This document shows, one piece after another, positions 11,162 to 23,997 of a stretch of DNA of 64,000 nt (position 1 is its first letter; each line of letters begins with the position of its first letter). The notes below the pieces were generated by a model. That model had not been told where the DNA came from. It worked only from the letters and a program-made list of their open reading frames with translations, and ran no database searches. A program made the translations under genes and the position numbers. The stretch is from contig CM062818.1 in NCBI GenBank assembly GCA_031772625.1, positions 1,682,492,167 to 1,682,556,166 of the forward strand, read 5' to 3'. This stretch comes from Pinus tabuliformis. Lineage: Eukaryota; Streptophyta; Pinopsida; Pinales; Pinaceae.

Positions 11162-11781
11162 ATTATAATGTTGGGACATTTTTTGGTACTAATCACATCC
11201 AGTCACTTACCATTAGTGTAATTATTTATTAATTTATTTTTATTTATTTAGTTAGTTAATCATAACTTGAAATAAAATAAATAACTTAACTGTTTCTTAG
11301 TCAAAATTTGTTAGGAAGAGTCAACATATATTTATTTGTAACCATATAGGGTATTACTTTATTTTGATAAATATATTGTAATTCATATTAGATTAAGATG
11401 ATGAACCACACTAGCTGGTTCGAGCAAAAATTTATCCTCATCCTTATTGAATATTTTATATTGTGGATCGAATTTAGCCATTATCAGCTCTTCCATCGCT
11501 ATCACTATTTATTCTATTGCCTAGATCTAACTTTGCATTTGGTCATGATGATGATTTCTCCTCATCCTTATTTATATTGTGGGTCAAAGCTAGCCGTTAT
11601 CAGCTCTTTCCATCGCTATCACTATTTATTCCGTTGCCCAAATTTGACTCTGCATCTTGTCCTGATAATGAAGAACCACACCGGTTCGTTCAAAAGGCCT
11701 TGACAAAATACTTTGGATGTGAGGGACTTGACCAAATATTCTGGATGCGATTAGTACCGAAAGATGTCCCAACATTATAAT
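11162..11781. mobile_element. MITE-like element with 41-bp terminal inverted repeats
   Basis: Bases 11162-11202 and 11741-11781 are inverted copies with only a few mismatches; each outer end reads ATTATAATGTTGGGACAT. The 620-bp body has no transposase. It contains a tandem duplication of about 125 bp (roughly 11420-11560 and 11560-11690, sharing CATCGCTATCACTATTTATTC). The outermost bases are themselves palindromic (CATTATAATG), so the exact target duplication cannot be fixed; a short A/T-rich duplication fits several DNA transposon superfamilies. Confidence 0.65.
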
Positions 11782-11869
11782 TATGGATCACATAAACCTA
11801 AATTTGGAAAATATAACATTATGATAATGAAAAGAAAATTATTATAAAAACCCACTATTTTTTATTAAT

Positions 11870-11902
11870 AGATTATATATATATATATATATATATATAT
11901 AA
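11870..11902. repeat. (AT)n microsatellite
   Basis: About 15 AT dinucleotides in a row next to the inverted-repeat element. Confidence 0.95.
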
Positions 11903-13069
11903 TCACAATTTTTTATCAAGTTTTGATTTTATCCATGATTTTCATTGCTTGAAATTCATAAACAGGTTCTATATAGAATAACGCACATCGATCCATACTA
12001 GAATTTAGTTTGTACTATCACAACCACATTACTAAATGTGGTTGATATTAATTTCACTAATAATTTCATATTAATATTCACATTAGTATTCAAATCAATA
12101 ATTAAGAATATTAAATTTAAATTTAATCTTTATTAATAACTGATAATAATAATATTGTTATAAACTTAAAATAATAAAAAACCAATATTATTAAAATCTT
12201 AAAGTAATAAAACCTAAAAAGTAAGTAAATTTAGCTAAGAAAATTACTAACATGATTTAATATTGTATTATTGTTGTTTTTAATAATATTATTTTTAATA
12301 TTAAATTGAATGTTGTTATTATTATTAGTTATATTATTAATGATATTATTTAATAATGATGGTATTTCTTATAACCTTAACATTATTATGAAACTTAAAT
12401 TTATAAAAAAACTAATATTATAAAATGTAAATTTATAAAACTAGTAATATTACTTTTCAAGTCACACCAAATGAAACAAGCGATACCAAATTTTAACACC
12501 ATGTTTCATAAAGAATTTTTTAATAGATTACAAGGATAACCATGTTCCACAAATGATTTTTTAATAAATTAAATGGAGGAGGAGACTTACTATTGACAAA
12601 ACTTTTCATATTGTCCATTGATTCACATATTAGACGAAGAATATTTGTTTGGATTGCAATCTCAACCATTCATTTTATTGACAATATAAAATCCATAAGC
12701 CCAATTCCAATATAGACCACGACGTAATAGCTTGGGCATTTACCTATAGTTGTAGATCGTAAAACTCCGATGTGTGATTAAATATTTGCATATTACCACA
12801 TTTTATGGCCATGTTCCAAAAAATTTGTTTCAAAACATAACAGAAAATTAGCAAATGGATACTTCAATTTCACATGACATTGTCTAATTGATGCATATAT
12901 ACCTAGAGTCCCTCATCTTGCCCTTGAAAAAAGTAGTGTAGAATATACTCCTCAGATGTTGATATAGACCTTTTTTAAATATTTCATCAACAAAAGTGCT
13001 ATGCTCACGATATAGGTGGGAGAAAGTCAAATCTAGAAATTCAACCTGAATCTCTTTGATACTATGCAA
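11903..13069. other. AT-rich intergenic DNA
   Basis: Dense in AATATTA-type words (12000-12450) with no coding evidence. No recognisable element. Confidence 0.5.
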
Positions 13070-13506
13070 CTAGTTTATGGGTTTGTGGTGTTCAAAAGTT
13101 GTATGACCTTGAACCCAATCTATGGCCACCTTTGAATCTCTGAATACCACCAAATTGCCAATGCAGATCCATTTTGCGCAAGATAGTACTCCCCAAAGGG
13201 TAATGACCTTTTGCACAAATGTTAGTACCTTGACTGTAATTCCACATAAAATGAAATAAAGTTCTGGATTGATAACAATATATACCTTGCACCCACATTT
13301 CCCTATGTTGGTCACCCCATCAAAAAAGTCGACAAGGAATCCATCCCATATGTTAATGAGGTGAATAATTCTCTTGTGCTTCTGATTAGCCATTGGGCCA
13401 ACAATGGAATAACAACATTGCTAAATATCCCAAATTGATCCCTCGAAAATATAGGCATTCTTATAGCACCAAATTCCCCGAAAAATGAATAAAAGTAAGA
13501 CCACTC
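13070..13506 (-). pseudogene. LINE zf-RVT/RNase H remnant
   Basis: Minus strand. Successive frames resemble the end of a plant LINE ORF2: zinc-finger-RVT linker (PIFSRDQFGIF), then an RNase H start with FFDGVTNIGKCGC, where plant RNase H domains carry a DGA-rich strand, and a later DSKVAIDWVQG segment. Stops and frame changes occur throughout. The remnant ends at 13506, where a TGTAACACCC-type LTR begins, so the LTR was inserted into the LINE. Confidence 0.6.
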
Positions 13507-13927
13507 TCTAACACCCTCCTCCCACATCTACCCAAGTAATTGGCCAACCGGGGTGAACATGTGATGAAAAGTTACTATGATATGATTCGACCTCCTAGGT
13601 CACCTTAAGGAAGTGGAAGCAATGGAAACACACCATACAGACCTTCCACATCAGCAACAAGACCCTCAAGAACCATCCCAACCTCTCACATAACCAACCC
13701 TTGAGTCCTACTATGTTTCTTGACTAATTAACCCCTCGACTCTCCCATGATATGGGCATGCCAACGTCCAAAGGGCTCTGGATGCTCCCATAACATGCCA
13801 TCCCAGTGTCTAGGGACTATTTTTCATAATGTTGTGTTAGCGTCCCCAGGATTTGACCCACTTTTTCATGCCCAGAACCCAAGTCACTACCTATAATTCA
13901 ATGACACTTCTAGAATCCGTGATTCAC
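13211..13927. repeat. Long direct repeat, left copy (717 bp)
   Basis: Same sequence as 14669-15407, starting at TTGCACAAATG and ending at GATTCAC. It covers part of the LINE remnant and the first 420 bp of an LTR, including the LINE/LTR junction, so it is one duplicated host segment and not two independent insertions. The two copies flank 13928-14668 precisely. Confidence 0.8.
13507..13927 (+). repeat. TGTAACACCC-type LTR, 5' part (left copy)
   Basis: Homologous to the LTR beginning at 14987 and to the inverse complement of 60816-60400. The first two bases are CT where the other copies have TG. The start TGTAACACCC is typical of plant Ty3-type (Del/Tekay-like) LTRs; the lineage is inferred from that motif only. 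Confidence 0.6.
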
Positions 13928-14668
13928 TGATATGAAAATCACTCGTGAATGATCTCAGTTAATTAATGAAGGTATTACAGACTCATGTGCTGGGGTGTGT
14001 CTATGTTATTTTTAGGCAACGGATCGATAAGATTGCAAAATACACAGACACTTGAAATAGTAAGAGAAACACAGTAAGCAAATACAGAACACAACAAATT
14101 TAATAAGGAGTTCACCCAATCCTCCTGGACTACGACTCCTGGTCCAGCCTTCAATGGTGGCCTTTTCTATTGTGTCTTAAAGCAGAGATTTTACAATAAG
14201 GAGCTCAATTTGAGTCTCACTTAATAGATGATGATCAGTAGGGTAGTACTTGGATCCCCCAAGCCTCTAGAGTACATAGACTCCCCCTTACTGAATCTCG
14301 ACCTCAACTGGTCTCAACGGTATGAGTCCAATTTGGTACTCAGTACCTGACAAGTATATATAGAGGAGTTGCTTGAACCTCTCAAGCCTTCTCTAGAGTT
14401 CACAAACTCTCGGACTCTCTCTGTCTCTGTCTGCTCGATGCTGCCTTTGCTCTACAGGGCAACTCGGCTTCTTTGTTCTCTGCAATTCACTTTTTTTCCT
14501 CTCTTCTTCTGTCTCCCTCTGCTCTTTGTCTATTCGTGTCTTAAAGCCAATTTGCTCCCTGACTGTTCATTTCCTCTTCCCGACTCTCTGGATCGCCTGC
14601 CTTTATCCGCTGGAATTCCCTGCTCTGCGTCATCATCGTTGTGTAACGCTGCAAAGAGAGGTGGCCAC
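13928..14668 (-). mobile_element. Insert resembling a copia LTR
   Basis: The 741-bp insert lies exactly between the two copies of a long duplication. On the minus strand it has a TATA box (TATATATACTTG near 14363-14350), followed about 200 bp later by a stretch typical of copia LTR U5 regions (GGAGGATTGGGTGAACTCC, near 14140-14110). It ends TTTCATATCA on that strand. No primer-binding site or coding region is present. The 104-codon plus-strand frame at 14369-14683 has no recognised motif. Confidence 0.45.
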
Positions 14669-15407
14669 TTGCACAAATGTTAGTACCTTCACCGTAATTC
14701 CACATAAAATGAAATAAAGTTCTGGATTGACAACAATATATACCTCGCACCCACATTTCCCTTTGTAGGTCACCCCATCAAAAAATTCGACAAGGACTCT
14801 GTCCCATATGTTAATGAGGTGAATACTTCTCTTGTGCTTCTGATTAGCCATTGGGCCATACTCATTAGAGTATGAAACAATTAAATAACAACATTGTCAA
14901 ATATCCCAACTTGATCCCTCGAAAATACAGGCATTCTTGTAGCACCAAATTCCCTGAGAAATGAATAAAGGAAGGGAACACCACTCTGTAACACCCTCCT
15001 CCCACATCTACCCAAGTAACCGGCTAACCAGGGTAAACATGTGATGAAAAGTTACTATGATATGATTCGACCTCCTAAGTCACCTTAAGGAAGTGGAACC
15101 AATGGAAACACACCATACAGATCTTCCACATCAGCAACAAGACCCTCAGGAACCATCCCAACCTCTCACGTAACCAGCCCCTAAGTCCCACAATGTTTCT
15201 TGACCAATTAACCCCTCAACTCTCCCATGATATGGGCATGCCAACGTCCAAAGGGCTCTGGATGCTCCCATAACATGGCATGCCAGTGTCCAGGGACTAT
15301 TTTTCTTAATGTTGTGCTAGCGTCCCTAGGATTTGACCCACTTTTTCAGGCCCAGAGCCCAGGTCACTGCCCATAATTCAATGACAATTCCAGAATTTGC
15401 GATTTAC
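14669..15407. repeat. Long direct repeat, right copy (739 bp)
   Basis: Second copy of 13211-13927. It contains the same LINE RNase H remnant (14669-14986, minus strand) and LTR start. Unlike the left copy it continues without a break into the rest of the LTR. Confidence 0.8.
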
Positions 15408-16120
15408 ATAATAACAAGTCTTACAAATCAAAAACTAACTCCAGGACTAGGCCTGACCATCCCCAACCGAGACTGACATTCTGTCAAACACTTGGCATCA
15501 ATGCAATCTACAAGAAACGAATACTAGACAGAGCATAAATGACTGATAAATCATATGATACTTAACAAGAAGGATCACCACCCTCTTCCCTTAACTGTTT
15601 TGACATCAATTAGGTCTGCATCCATTATCCTTTCAATTACAAGTAAATACATGAAATAACCAATCATATAACCATGCTTATAACCAACATTAAACCATGA
15701 AAATTACAATGAGATAATAGCCATTAAATCCACATATGAATAAGTACAAAAGCAAGAGAACTTAGCTTTTATTAAACATAAGCAAATCCGACCAGGTTCA
15801 GGCCTTCCATGTACCACCCGACCGTAGACATGGCTGAACCAACTCTTTCTTTCAAGTTAATCAACCCTGTGCCATATTCCAAGCATTAATGTGGGATTTC
15901 ATGGATAAACCAATCCAAAAACAACCAAAGGAATCTAGAGGTTAAACCACCTCCACCCCCACCAAACTGCGATCTCACCAAAACCAATGCCGAGATCACA
16001 AAACCAAACTGAGCTAGGAATGCCACTGAACTCCATCATTATCCTTGAGGAATTTTCCGTCTCATTGTCTCTTAGGCTTTACCGCAATCCACACCATATA
16101 ACCACCAACAATCCCTACTC
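14987..16120 (+). repeat. TGTAACACCC-type LTR (extent approximate)
   Basis: Starts TGTAACACCCTCCTCCCAC. Segments such as GTGCCATATTCCAAGCAT near 15870 match, in inverse orientation, the solo LTR at 58475-60816, confirming family membership. I could not find its right end; homology fades after about 16120. No internal region follows, so this is a solo or truncated LTR. Confidence 0.6.
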
Positions 16121-17870
16121 CAATAAGTACATTTGCAAACATCTTATAGAAAATTAGAAAAATAGTGTTTACAAAGGAGCCTTGAGAAAGTTATTAGCTG
16201 TCAAGTTCACTTTATATAACTCTTGAGAAAGGTGTTTTTTATTAAGTTCACTTTTTAGTAATTCATAGTTGATGCTAATAGTCCTCATTCAATATGATTG
16301 CACTTGTTTTTTTAATCTTCTACATTCTTGTTGAGGTAGCTGCTTCATCACAAATTCCCTTTTAATTTTACATGTAGGTGGATGCTTTCATATATAATAT
16401 TTATCAACAAAGAGTTGAACCAAGTTTTCAAGCCTACCTTGATAGTATATTTTACCAAAAAAACACATGTTTTGTGTTCACAAATCTTATTGTCATGAAA
16501 ATATAGAATATGAAAAGATTGCATTGTGCACAAACTCGTTTGTGAAAGAAATGTTGTCACAAAGTTATCTAGTGCATTAATAGGGCATTGATGACAAAAG
16601 GTAGATCAATGTATAAGATAGAGGAGGATAGCATTATGCACAAACTCATTTGCCAAAAAAACATTGTCCCTAAGTTTTATTGAAATATTATTAATCCAAC
16701 ATTGATGATAGTAGGTTGTTGCATCAAAGATTTCACCCAAAAAAAATCCAAAATTTGAAAATATTAAATCCTAATTCTAGTTAAAGTAGCCAATTCCGAG
16801 GAAATTTTCTTATTTGTAAGCATCCAAATAAATAAAATAGTGTACATTTAAAATCGATCACTCACATTCAAATGTCAAATATTTTTAAATGTTTGATCAA
16901 GCTCCTCTCAAGCATGCACTGGAGAGAAGAGAATCTAGCAAGTTGTCTTTAGAATAAAAATTGGTTTTATTGCTCTCAATCCAATTCAATGCTTCAAAAC
17001 AACCATTGTCAAAAATATTGAACGTGGTGCTTCACATAATGGAAGACATGTCATTCGAAGCCATAACCAACGATTCATCAACTTCCCAAATCCAGATCAA
17101 TTCTTCATATACATCATTGGTCAACAACATGAGCCAATGAAGATTACCTCGACCCAATAGCAAATATGAAGATTTAATGCTTCCAATTAGTGTGCCTACG
17201 TTGACAACTAGGTTGCATTGACTCAAGGCTTAAGCATAAAAACACGATGAACGAGATAATGAATTACATCTAATATTGTGGATATGGAAAGACCCGCAGG
17301 GCCTTAATAATTTCTAGGTGCATTTCATAATAAAAAAATAAATATAGTAGCACATAAATTGTATAAATCCATAGCTCAAAGGAAGGATTATCGCAAGTAA
17401 ATAGAGGGGTGAACTTACAAGGCTTGAGCTCAAAATGGAATCGGATGAAGGACCAATGGTGTCAACGTACAATAAGATCATGGGCATTGAGAGCAACTAG
17501 AGCACCAACAAGAAACGAACTTTTCTAAATTAAGACAAACATAACTTTCACAGTATAATGGTTTCTCAATGTAATGTACAAACACTAAATACTGAAGATG
17601 AACATAGTGAAAGGACAATACTGAACAGTAAACAAAAATTGACAAGTACCAAAATATATTAAACTAAATCTAGCAGAAACAGAAGGTAAAAAGGGGCAAT
17701 GCTGAACAACGAATAGAAGCTGGCATTACAAGGTAATCATTGCTTGAGGTAAAATGAATAGTTATCAAGGGTCCATGGGTTTAAGAAGCTCCCCTGAGAG
17801 ACACAAACAGAAAATGTTTGCCCAAATCAACATGGAAAGAGCATCTCAATTTCACCACAGAAGATAAAGG
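16120..17870. other. Unassigned intergenic DNA
   Basis: No coding support. A weak tandem duplication of about 115 bp is visible around 16515-16735 (both copies contain a GCACAAACTC word followed by an ACATTGT-like word). Otherwise nothing recognised. Confidence 0.5.
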
Positions 17871-17873
17871 CTA

Positions 17874-18251
17874 ATGGGATTTCTAGTTACTAGTTACAAT
17901 GAGATTCATCCAGTATTATCTACACAAGTCGGGGAATTTGACTATTATGAAGAGCCTCATAATGTCCGTCAAGAGGGGAAATATGTTCCATTAAAGGTCT
18001 GGTCAACCAGCATGTCTGTTCTACATCAAGACACTGATGGGAAATTTGTCATGACATGTACACACCATCATTTTAAGAAGAGGATCATTCTCACACGAAA
18101 TTTGTGTCCTCGATCCTCTTGGTCTACCGTTATGACCTGTGATTTTGCTTGTTTCTTCCATCTGGTTCTGCTTTATTTTTTCTTAATAGAATTTGAAGTA
18201 TATCATTCACTTGATCTTTCTTTGATGTTGACAATGCTTGGTCTGATTTAA
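17874..18251 (+). other. Unrecognised 125-codon open frame
   Basis: An open frame starting ATGGGATTTCTAG with a first half of ordinary composition and a hydrophobic, low-complexity second half. No domain recognised, no conserved neighbour. Bases 17930-17972 inside it are repeated in inverted orientation at 19418-19460. It may be a fragment of a gene or of an old element; I would not call it a gene. Confidence 0.2.
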
Positions 18252-19860
18252 ATGTTACCTTGTTGCATGGAATCCTTTGTCTGATGCATTTTCTATGGTT
18301 GGAGTGTAACAGTTCTACTTTTTATTTCTTTTCTTCTACTTAAATATTCATTCCTCCATGATAAGAGTCTAAGTGGCACATTAAAAAGTACTTTTGTATG
18401 CACTGTTGAAACGTGTTTGAGGTATAAAATGCAGAGTGCATTTTTGCCTACAGCTTGGAAGTAGCTCTAATTTATAATGCATAAGGTCACTGCCTTTTGA
18501 TGTTTAACATCCTTGTAACATTCATAGTCAGACTAAAGTTTAAACCACTAAAATATATTATAAGATTTCACCACAATTGGGCACTTCTCAATGATGCATA
18601 TTTACTTTGATAAGCAACTTTAACTTACTATTAGAAGGGAGAAATGATTTCTGGAGGCACTTGAGCGCAAAATAGGTTAATTTCATGTCTTAGGAAGAAT
18701 GATTCGAGCTGTATGAGGACCTAAATCCCTCAAATGAAGATACCTCTTTGAGACATAATTCAAAGGTAAAACTAGAAATTTTAATTCTTATCTTGCTACA
18801 TACGTTTACATCATCAACTTGGCTTGATGTTGGACTGAACAATTAAATGCTTTTGCTCAATTTTGCAATATATCCACCAGAATCGCATTATTATTTTTGT
18901 TGGTGCAATTCCTGACTTTTGTCATTTTATGTTACATTCGTTGCCCATAACATTGTACTATCCTCTCCTCTATTCTGAATCTCTTTGTGGATCATAGGAT
19001 TAACCGAGAGGGCCTAACATGCAACTTATTCACTCATTATGCTATTTGTAGGTTTGGACTAAGTTGTAAATTTGACAATTTCATGGGACACTTAAATTAG
19101 AGTATCTTTAGACTTAACAATTGAATCTGCTGGGGGAAATTGTCAAGAACAATCTTCTACATCAGAAGCTAGTCAACAACCTTCTGGTGTTGAAAATGTA
19201 GGAATAGATTCATAGTGTTCCACTTCAAGAACAAAAGTGGCCTTTTACTTTTTTGCGAAGTTGACAGAGTCTACTGGTTTAAATGTGATTGAGGTGCCTT
19301 ATCCTGTCAACTGGGTGCATAAGCCAAGCTAACATTGTCTGTTCAGGATCTAGGGCATTGATTGACTAAGCAACAGGTAATTTCTTATTGAGAGTTGTAA
19401 CCGGGGTTGCCATGAATTTGACGGACATTATGAAGCTCTTTATAATGGTTGAATTCCCCTGTAACCTTGTCAAAAAAAATCTTTAACCATGGTATGTAAG
19501 TGTAGAGACCAAAATATGATAGAAACGATCAAAATCTGATAGAAAATATAGGGTCTTTTATGTTGTTCAAACAATTATTTTGACTATAAAATATTCTCCA
19601 TACAAACAGAATATATTCTGAAAAGAACTGTAAAATTTAGCAAGCAAGATTAGTTCTCATTTTCAATCTAGAAAACAGATCAATTGATGTCGTTCATGTC
19701 ACATTATTCTTGAAGGACACTTACCTTTAGTGCTTGCAGATGCGATGCTGCAGCCTGGCATTTCACATTAAGCAAACACGAAATTTCATATTTTTGTCCC
19801 AAATAATATTATAAATAAAGGTACACTATTTCTGAGATCCCTAAGCTATTGGAGGAAAAT
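18252..19860. other. Unassigned DNA with inverted-repeat partner
   Basis: Mixed-composition sequence. Bases 19418-19460 are the inverted partner of 17930-17972 (about 36 of 43 bases match). A short stretch at 19135-19220 reads like coding sequence (Ser/Gln-rich) but is not open for long. Confidence 0.3.
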
Positions 19861-21560
19861 TTCCCCAAGCCACACCTCTAAGGGTTGAAAGGGTGATGCA
19901 ACCTAAGCTGCACATACCCACAGTATGCATGTAGAATGCATGTCACATACATCCCAGGAATTCCAAAATTCCTTACTTGGTAAAACCTTCACAAATCAAG
20001 GTTTAATTCTCCTTCAATAAATTCCATACGAAAACATTTCATTTAACTATCCCAAGTCTAAACGTTATAGACCTTTGAGCGGAATCTTATAAATCCTTCC
20101 ATAATCTTTGGACCTTGGCTAAAACTCATTAATTAATCTCGACATTAACTGTAATACATTTATTCCGCTCATTTCTATTATAATTCCCATATAATAGATA
20201 TATTTCATAACCACACTTAAACCTTACCTTTCCGCCATTCCACAAACCTTTGCACGTATATCGATTCTTTTTTAGCGTATTCAACCTTCGTCGCCGATCT
20301 CATTCCTTAATCCGACGGTTATCACGTCACCCGATCGCCAACTAGCTTGGCCGATCTCCACCGTTGATCAATCCCGCTCGATCCAACGGTTATCGCACAA
20401 TCTCGCATGAAATCATGCATGACCGATATCAGGGCGAGAGCGCGCGAGAAAAGTAGTTTTCTCGTGCTACGTGTCACCCGCTAAGGGTAATCACGTGAAT
20501 TTGTAGAATACCACTTACAGCTTTTAGGGCGCGCAAGAAACTGCTTATCGCCTACAAAGACCACTCCACTATTCTGCACATGGTTTTAATCTCTACCATT
20601 CATCTTCTTGACTTTATCTTGCACGACTTAATCTTAGCCGTATATCTCACACAATCTCATCTGTTGATTTGACTAATCCAACGGTTCCTGTGCAGTGTTA
20701 CGTTCTTTTGTTTCTTACTGTGTAATAGCCCATTCGTTCGACTTTTTGCCTGTGTATTTGTTCTCGCCTTCTGGTCTTCACTTGTTCTGATTTCGATCTC
20801 TGCTCTGTTACTTCATTTTTTCAAGCCTTTACACTTCCTTCGTAAATCCTTAGGTTTTAGGAAACCTTATAGTTATACCTTCGTTGTAAAATTGAAGGTT
20901 TTCTCCAATACTGTCTGTGTGTAAACCCGTAACACTCTTCTATGTCTTCTTCTCTGATTTTGCACACCTGCAAACCTATGTTACACAGAATTACTCTAAT
21001 TCACACATAATTTATCATTCGATTACTCAATACAATCCACTCATACTTAGAAATCGAGTTATCTGTATTAATAAATAAACATTTACACAATACTTTCTTT
21101 CTCGACCTGATCTTCTATATTAGTGACCATTCCTTTCCCGCCCGTAGGCTTACAACCAACCCTATCTAATCTTTGAACTCTAATTCTCACTCTAACTAAC
21201 TGACTGACTGACTAACTGACTCTATGCCTTTCTAGCTTACATTTATACAAAAGGTTTTGTTAACCAATTCTGGTTTAGATCCTTAATCTACTGAACTAAA
21301 TCCCGAATATCCTCTAAGTCCACTTTTGACTCCACTAATCCTCTCTAGTTCCACAAATCATGAAACCAATTTCTAAACTAAGATTTACAATTGATTTCTA
21401 AATCTCTCAATCCTCACTAATCACTCTTCATCACTCATGTTCTCCTACATTCGAGAGCATTTACAAATATACTCACAATATCTAATTAATTCCTATTCCA
21501 ATCACTCAAAACATTAAGAATTACATTAATTTGATAAATAGGAATCCGACTTCCTTGAAA
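19861..21560. other. Promoter- or LTR-like block, GC/CpG enriched centre
   Basis: Between 20260 and 20700 the sequence is unusually CpG-rich for this window and holds repeated CCAACGG/CCGTTG words (near 20320, 20360, 20390, 20670), a CACGTG core (near 20490) and a near-perfect 11-bp inverted repeat at 20442-20452/20457-20467. Such blocks occur in plant LTRs and promoters. No LTR ends were found, so the nature is open. Confidence 0.35.
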
Positions 21561-22730
21561 ACACAAGACCCCCTAAGTTAACTAAAGTATAATGAAATTG
21601 TTGAGCTGAATGCTCCTGCATCAAAAGGCAATAACATGGGATTGCAAATCATAATTCTTGTGCAATATGCAAAGATGAATTCCATAGTTCTCACTTCTAG
21701 CAAAAACTATTATTAACAACATGACACATTTACAAGCGGTGACAACAACAAATTTCAGTATTCTAGTCAGAATGGAAGCTTAGAGGTAGCGCTTCAAATC
21801 ATCCATGCAAAGGAACTTAAACTAATTGATCTTAACAGACTGTGAGAAGTAGATCCAATGTGTGGTTTCCATTTTAAGCATTAGGTACTATCATTTGAGC
21901 TTCATATGTGCAAGCAACTGATTAGGAAGTGACCCTAGTCCAAAAAATTTAGGAATATAGCAAAAGAAGTAGAGGGTTTCTAAATTGGAGGATGGTTAAA
22001 CCAACACCTTTTGCCACAGCCATAAAGTACAGTCAGAACTAGCAGACCTCTTTGGATAAGGTCTTATCTCTGCTTCCATAATCTCATGTTGCCGTTGTAG
22101 ATTAATTTACCACATAGCCTTTGAAATACATAGTGTTCATACAATCAGACGACGTCCAATGCCATAACATCAATCCCAGTGAGGCAAGTTCCCATGTTAA
22201 GTCTTAAGACAACCAGATGTCATGTTGCCAGGTCAATGCACATATGGTCTTATGTCCTATTATAGCGAGCCTAGGTAAACTAATTATATGACATCATGAA
22301 AAGTCGTCAATTTCTCAAACAACCTCTAGCACCCATATGAAACCCAGAGTGAGGATCACTGCAGATTGTTAAAGTTTGTCACATGGTACAAAATTACTGA
22401 ATGCAGTTGACAGCTAATTTAATCGACTGTTTAATTGCACCTTAAACTTCCCATAAGAAATTCGGCATTAGCAACTCAACCAATAGAGCAAACCATGAGT
22501 AGACCCTCCATTAATTCACACCCATAACAATGCTTGATAGTATTTATATCAATGCTGGTAAGTTCTACACTAGTAGGTGCTATTACAGTAAGTCCATCTA
22601 TTTTACCTAAATTAGAAATTGCGACTATTGGAAGTAAATTCTAACACTAATTTCCATAAAACAATTCCTCAAGACCACTTCAGACAGACCATTCAGCTAA
22701 TGTAAAATGTAGCAAAGGCAGATACATTGT
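21561..22730. other. Unassigned intergenic DNA
   Basis: No coding frame, repeat or motif that I can support. Confidence 0.5.
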
Positions 22731-23188
22731 ATAGTATTTGAAGGCCTTAATAACCTTGCCATCACTAAGAGCATAACAGATGAATCTACAACTCACCGTT
22801 GTTATTATTTGCAAGGTCCACTTTATCAATATCAAATGACAACTCACTATCCATTTTAGCAAACCAATTTTAAGTTATAAATGTGAGCACTATCAATGTT
22901 ATTTACCTAGGGCACTACACCCGTTGCAAGTACACACCAACTGCTAGGCCAAACCCATTTCAGACTGAACAACTAGTGCATTTAATAAAGATGTATCACC
23001 CACTAAGCACTAAATCAGATGTGTTTTCATATTTAACACATAGTGCACTTTTTTGGAAATGTCAATTGGATGATTCCATCAACACAGCCACCAAGCCTGT
23101 TTCAGATTGCCTGCCTAGCCTATAATTAGCCTATAATTGCAATTTACTCCCTATTACTAAATCTTGTCAGGTGCATTTTAGCAATATC
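22731..23188. repeat. Long direct repeat flanking a LINE fragment, left copy
   Basis: 458 bp, matching 23998-24466 with an estimated tenth of bases changed. It begins ATAGTATTT and ends GCAATATC, directly against the 5' edge of the LINE fragment. Confidence 0.8.
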
Positions 23189-23997
23189 GTCAATCCTCGG
23201 AGAGGGTTGCGCCCAAAGATGGCCTACTACGTTGGGACGGACCACTGGGTGGATAGACCAGACGGAATCTGCCAGGTATGTCATTTATAGGAAGTGGAGA
23301 TTGAAGTGCACTTATTCTTGGATGCCCTATCTACTACGAGATCAGAGGAAGGTTTCTTTGCTTGTTTAGAGATTCTCAAACCCTCACCAACTTTTTTAGG
23401 TATCCTGACGAGAGATGTTTGGCCTTATATATGCAAGAGGCTTTCAGGTTCCGAGTGCATATTCTTCAGCCTCCCATCAAACTAGACCCCAGAGGATCAC
23501 GACATTTTTTAGGGTACTACCTTTAGAAAGGGGCACCAAGAGACAGATTGATACCAGTACGTATCTAGACTCTAGATTAGTGAGGATATGTGGGACCTCA
23601 CCCCACCACATGAGATCTCAGCCACAGATTTGTTCCTGGGAGATGGACTAGGTACTCCAGACATCAGCAGCACATGAACCCCCCATGGCGACGATTTAGT
23701 GGACAATCCACACTTTCCACCAGCTCTTGATTGGGCCAACAGACTTTGTTGAGTTTCTTCAATGCTCTTCACTCAGCGTCGGATGTTAAGAGAGATGGGT
23801 TTGATCCTCAAACTTATTAGCTCCTGGATCTTCTCCACAAGGGCCAAATGTTGATTTACTCCATGCATTGTATTGTTTTTTGGAGACCATTTGGTTCTCC
23901 CGCTCTTTATGAACATCATTGTATTCAATAATCCCTTTGACCTACTTTGTGGTCATTAGTTGGACATAAATATAATTATCTTATCTTATATTATGTT
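23189..23997 (+). mobile_element. 5'-truncated LINE fragment (family B)
   Basis: Plus strand. Homologous to the LINE at 60822-62690 and 58325-58474 (inverse orientation). The first part encodes the end of ORF2 with a C-x2-C zinc-binding start (residues CQVCHL, broken by a stop) and the segment YMQEAFRFRVHILQPPIK in shifted frames. The rest is 3' untranslated and ends in an ATTATCTTATCTTATATTATG tail. The fragment sits exactly between two ~460-bp direct repeats. Confidence 0.7.

Noticed and set aside
14369-14683. 104-codon plus-strand frame with a signal-peptide-like hydrophobic start
   Set aside because: Opposite strand of a copia-LTR-like insert; no relatives recognised.
23572-23772. Minus-strand frame across the LINE-B fragment
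   Set aside because: Antisense to the LINE coding strand.
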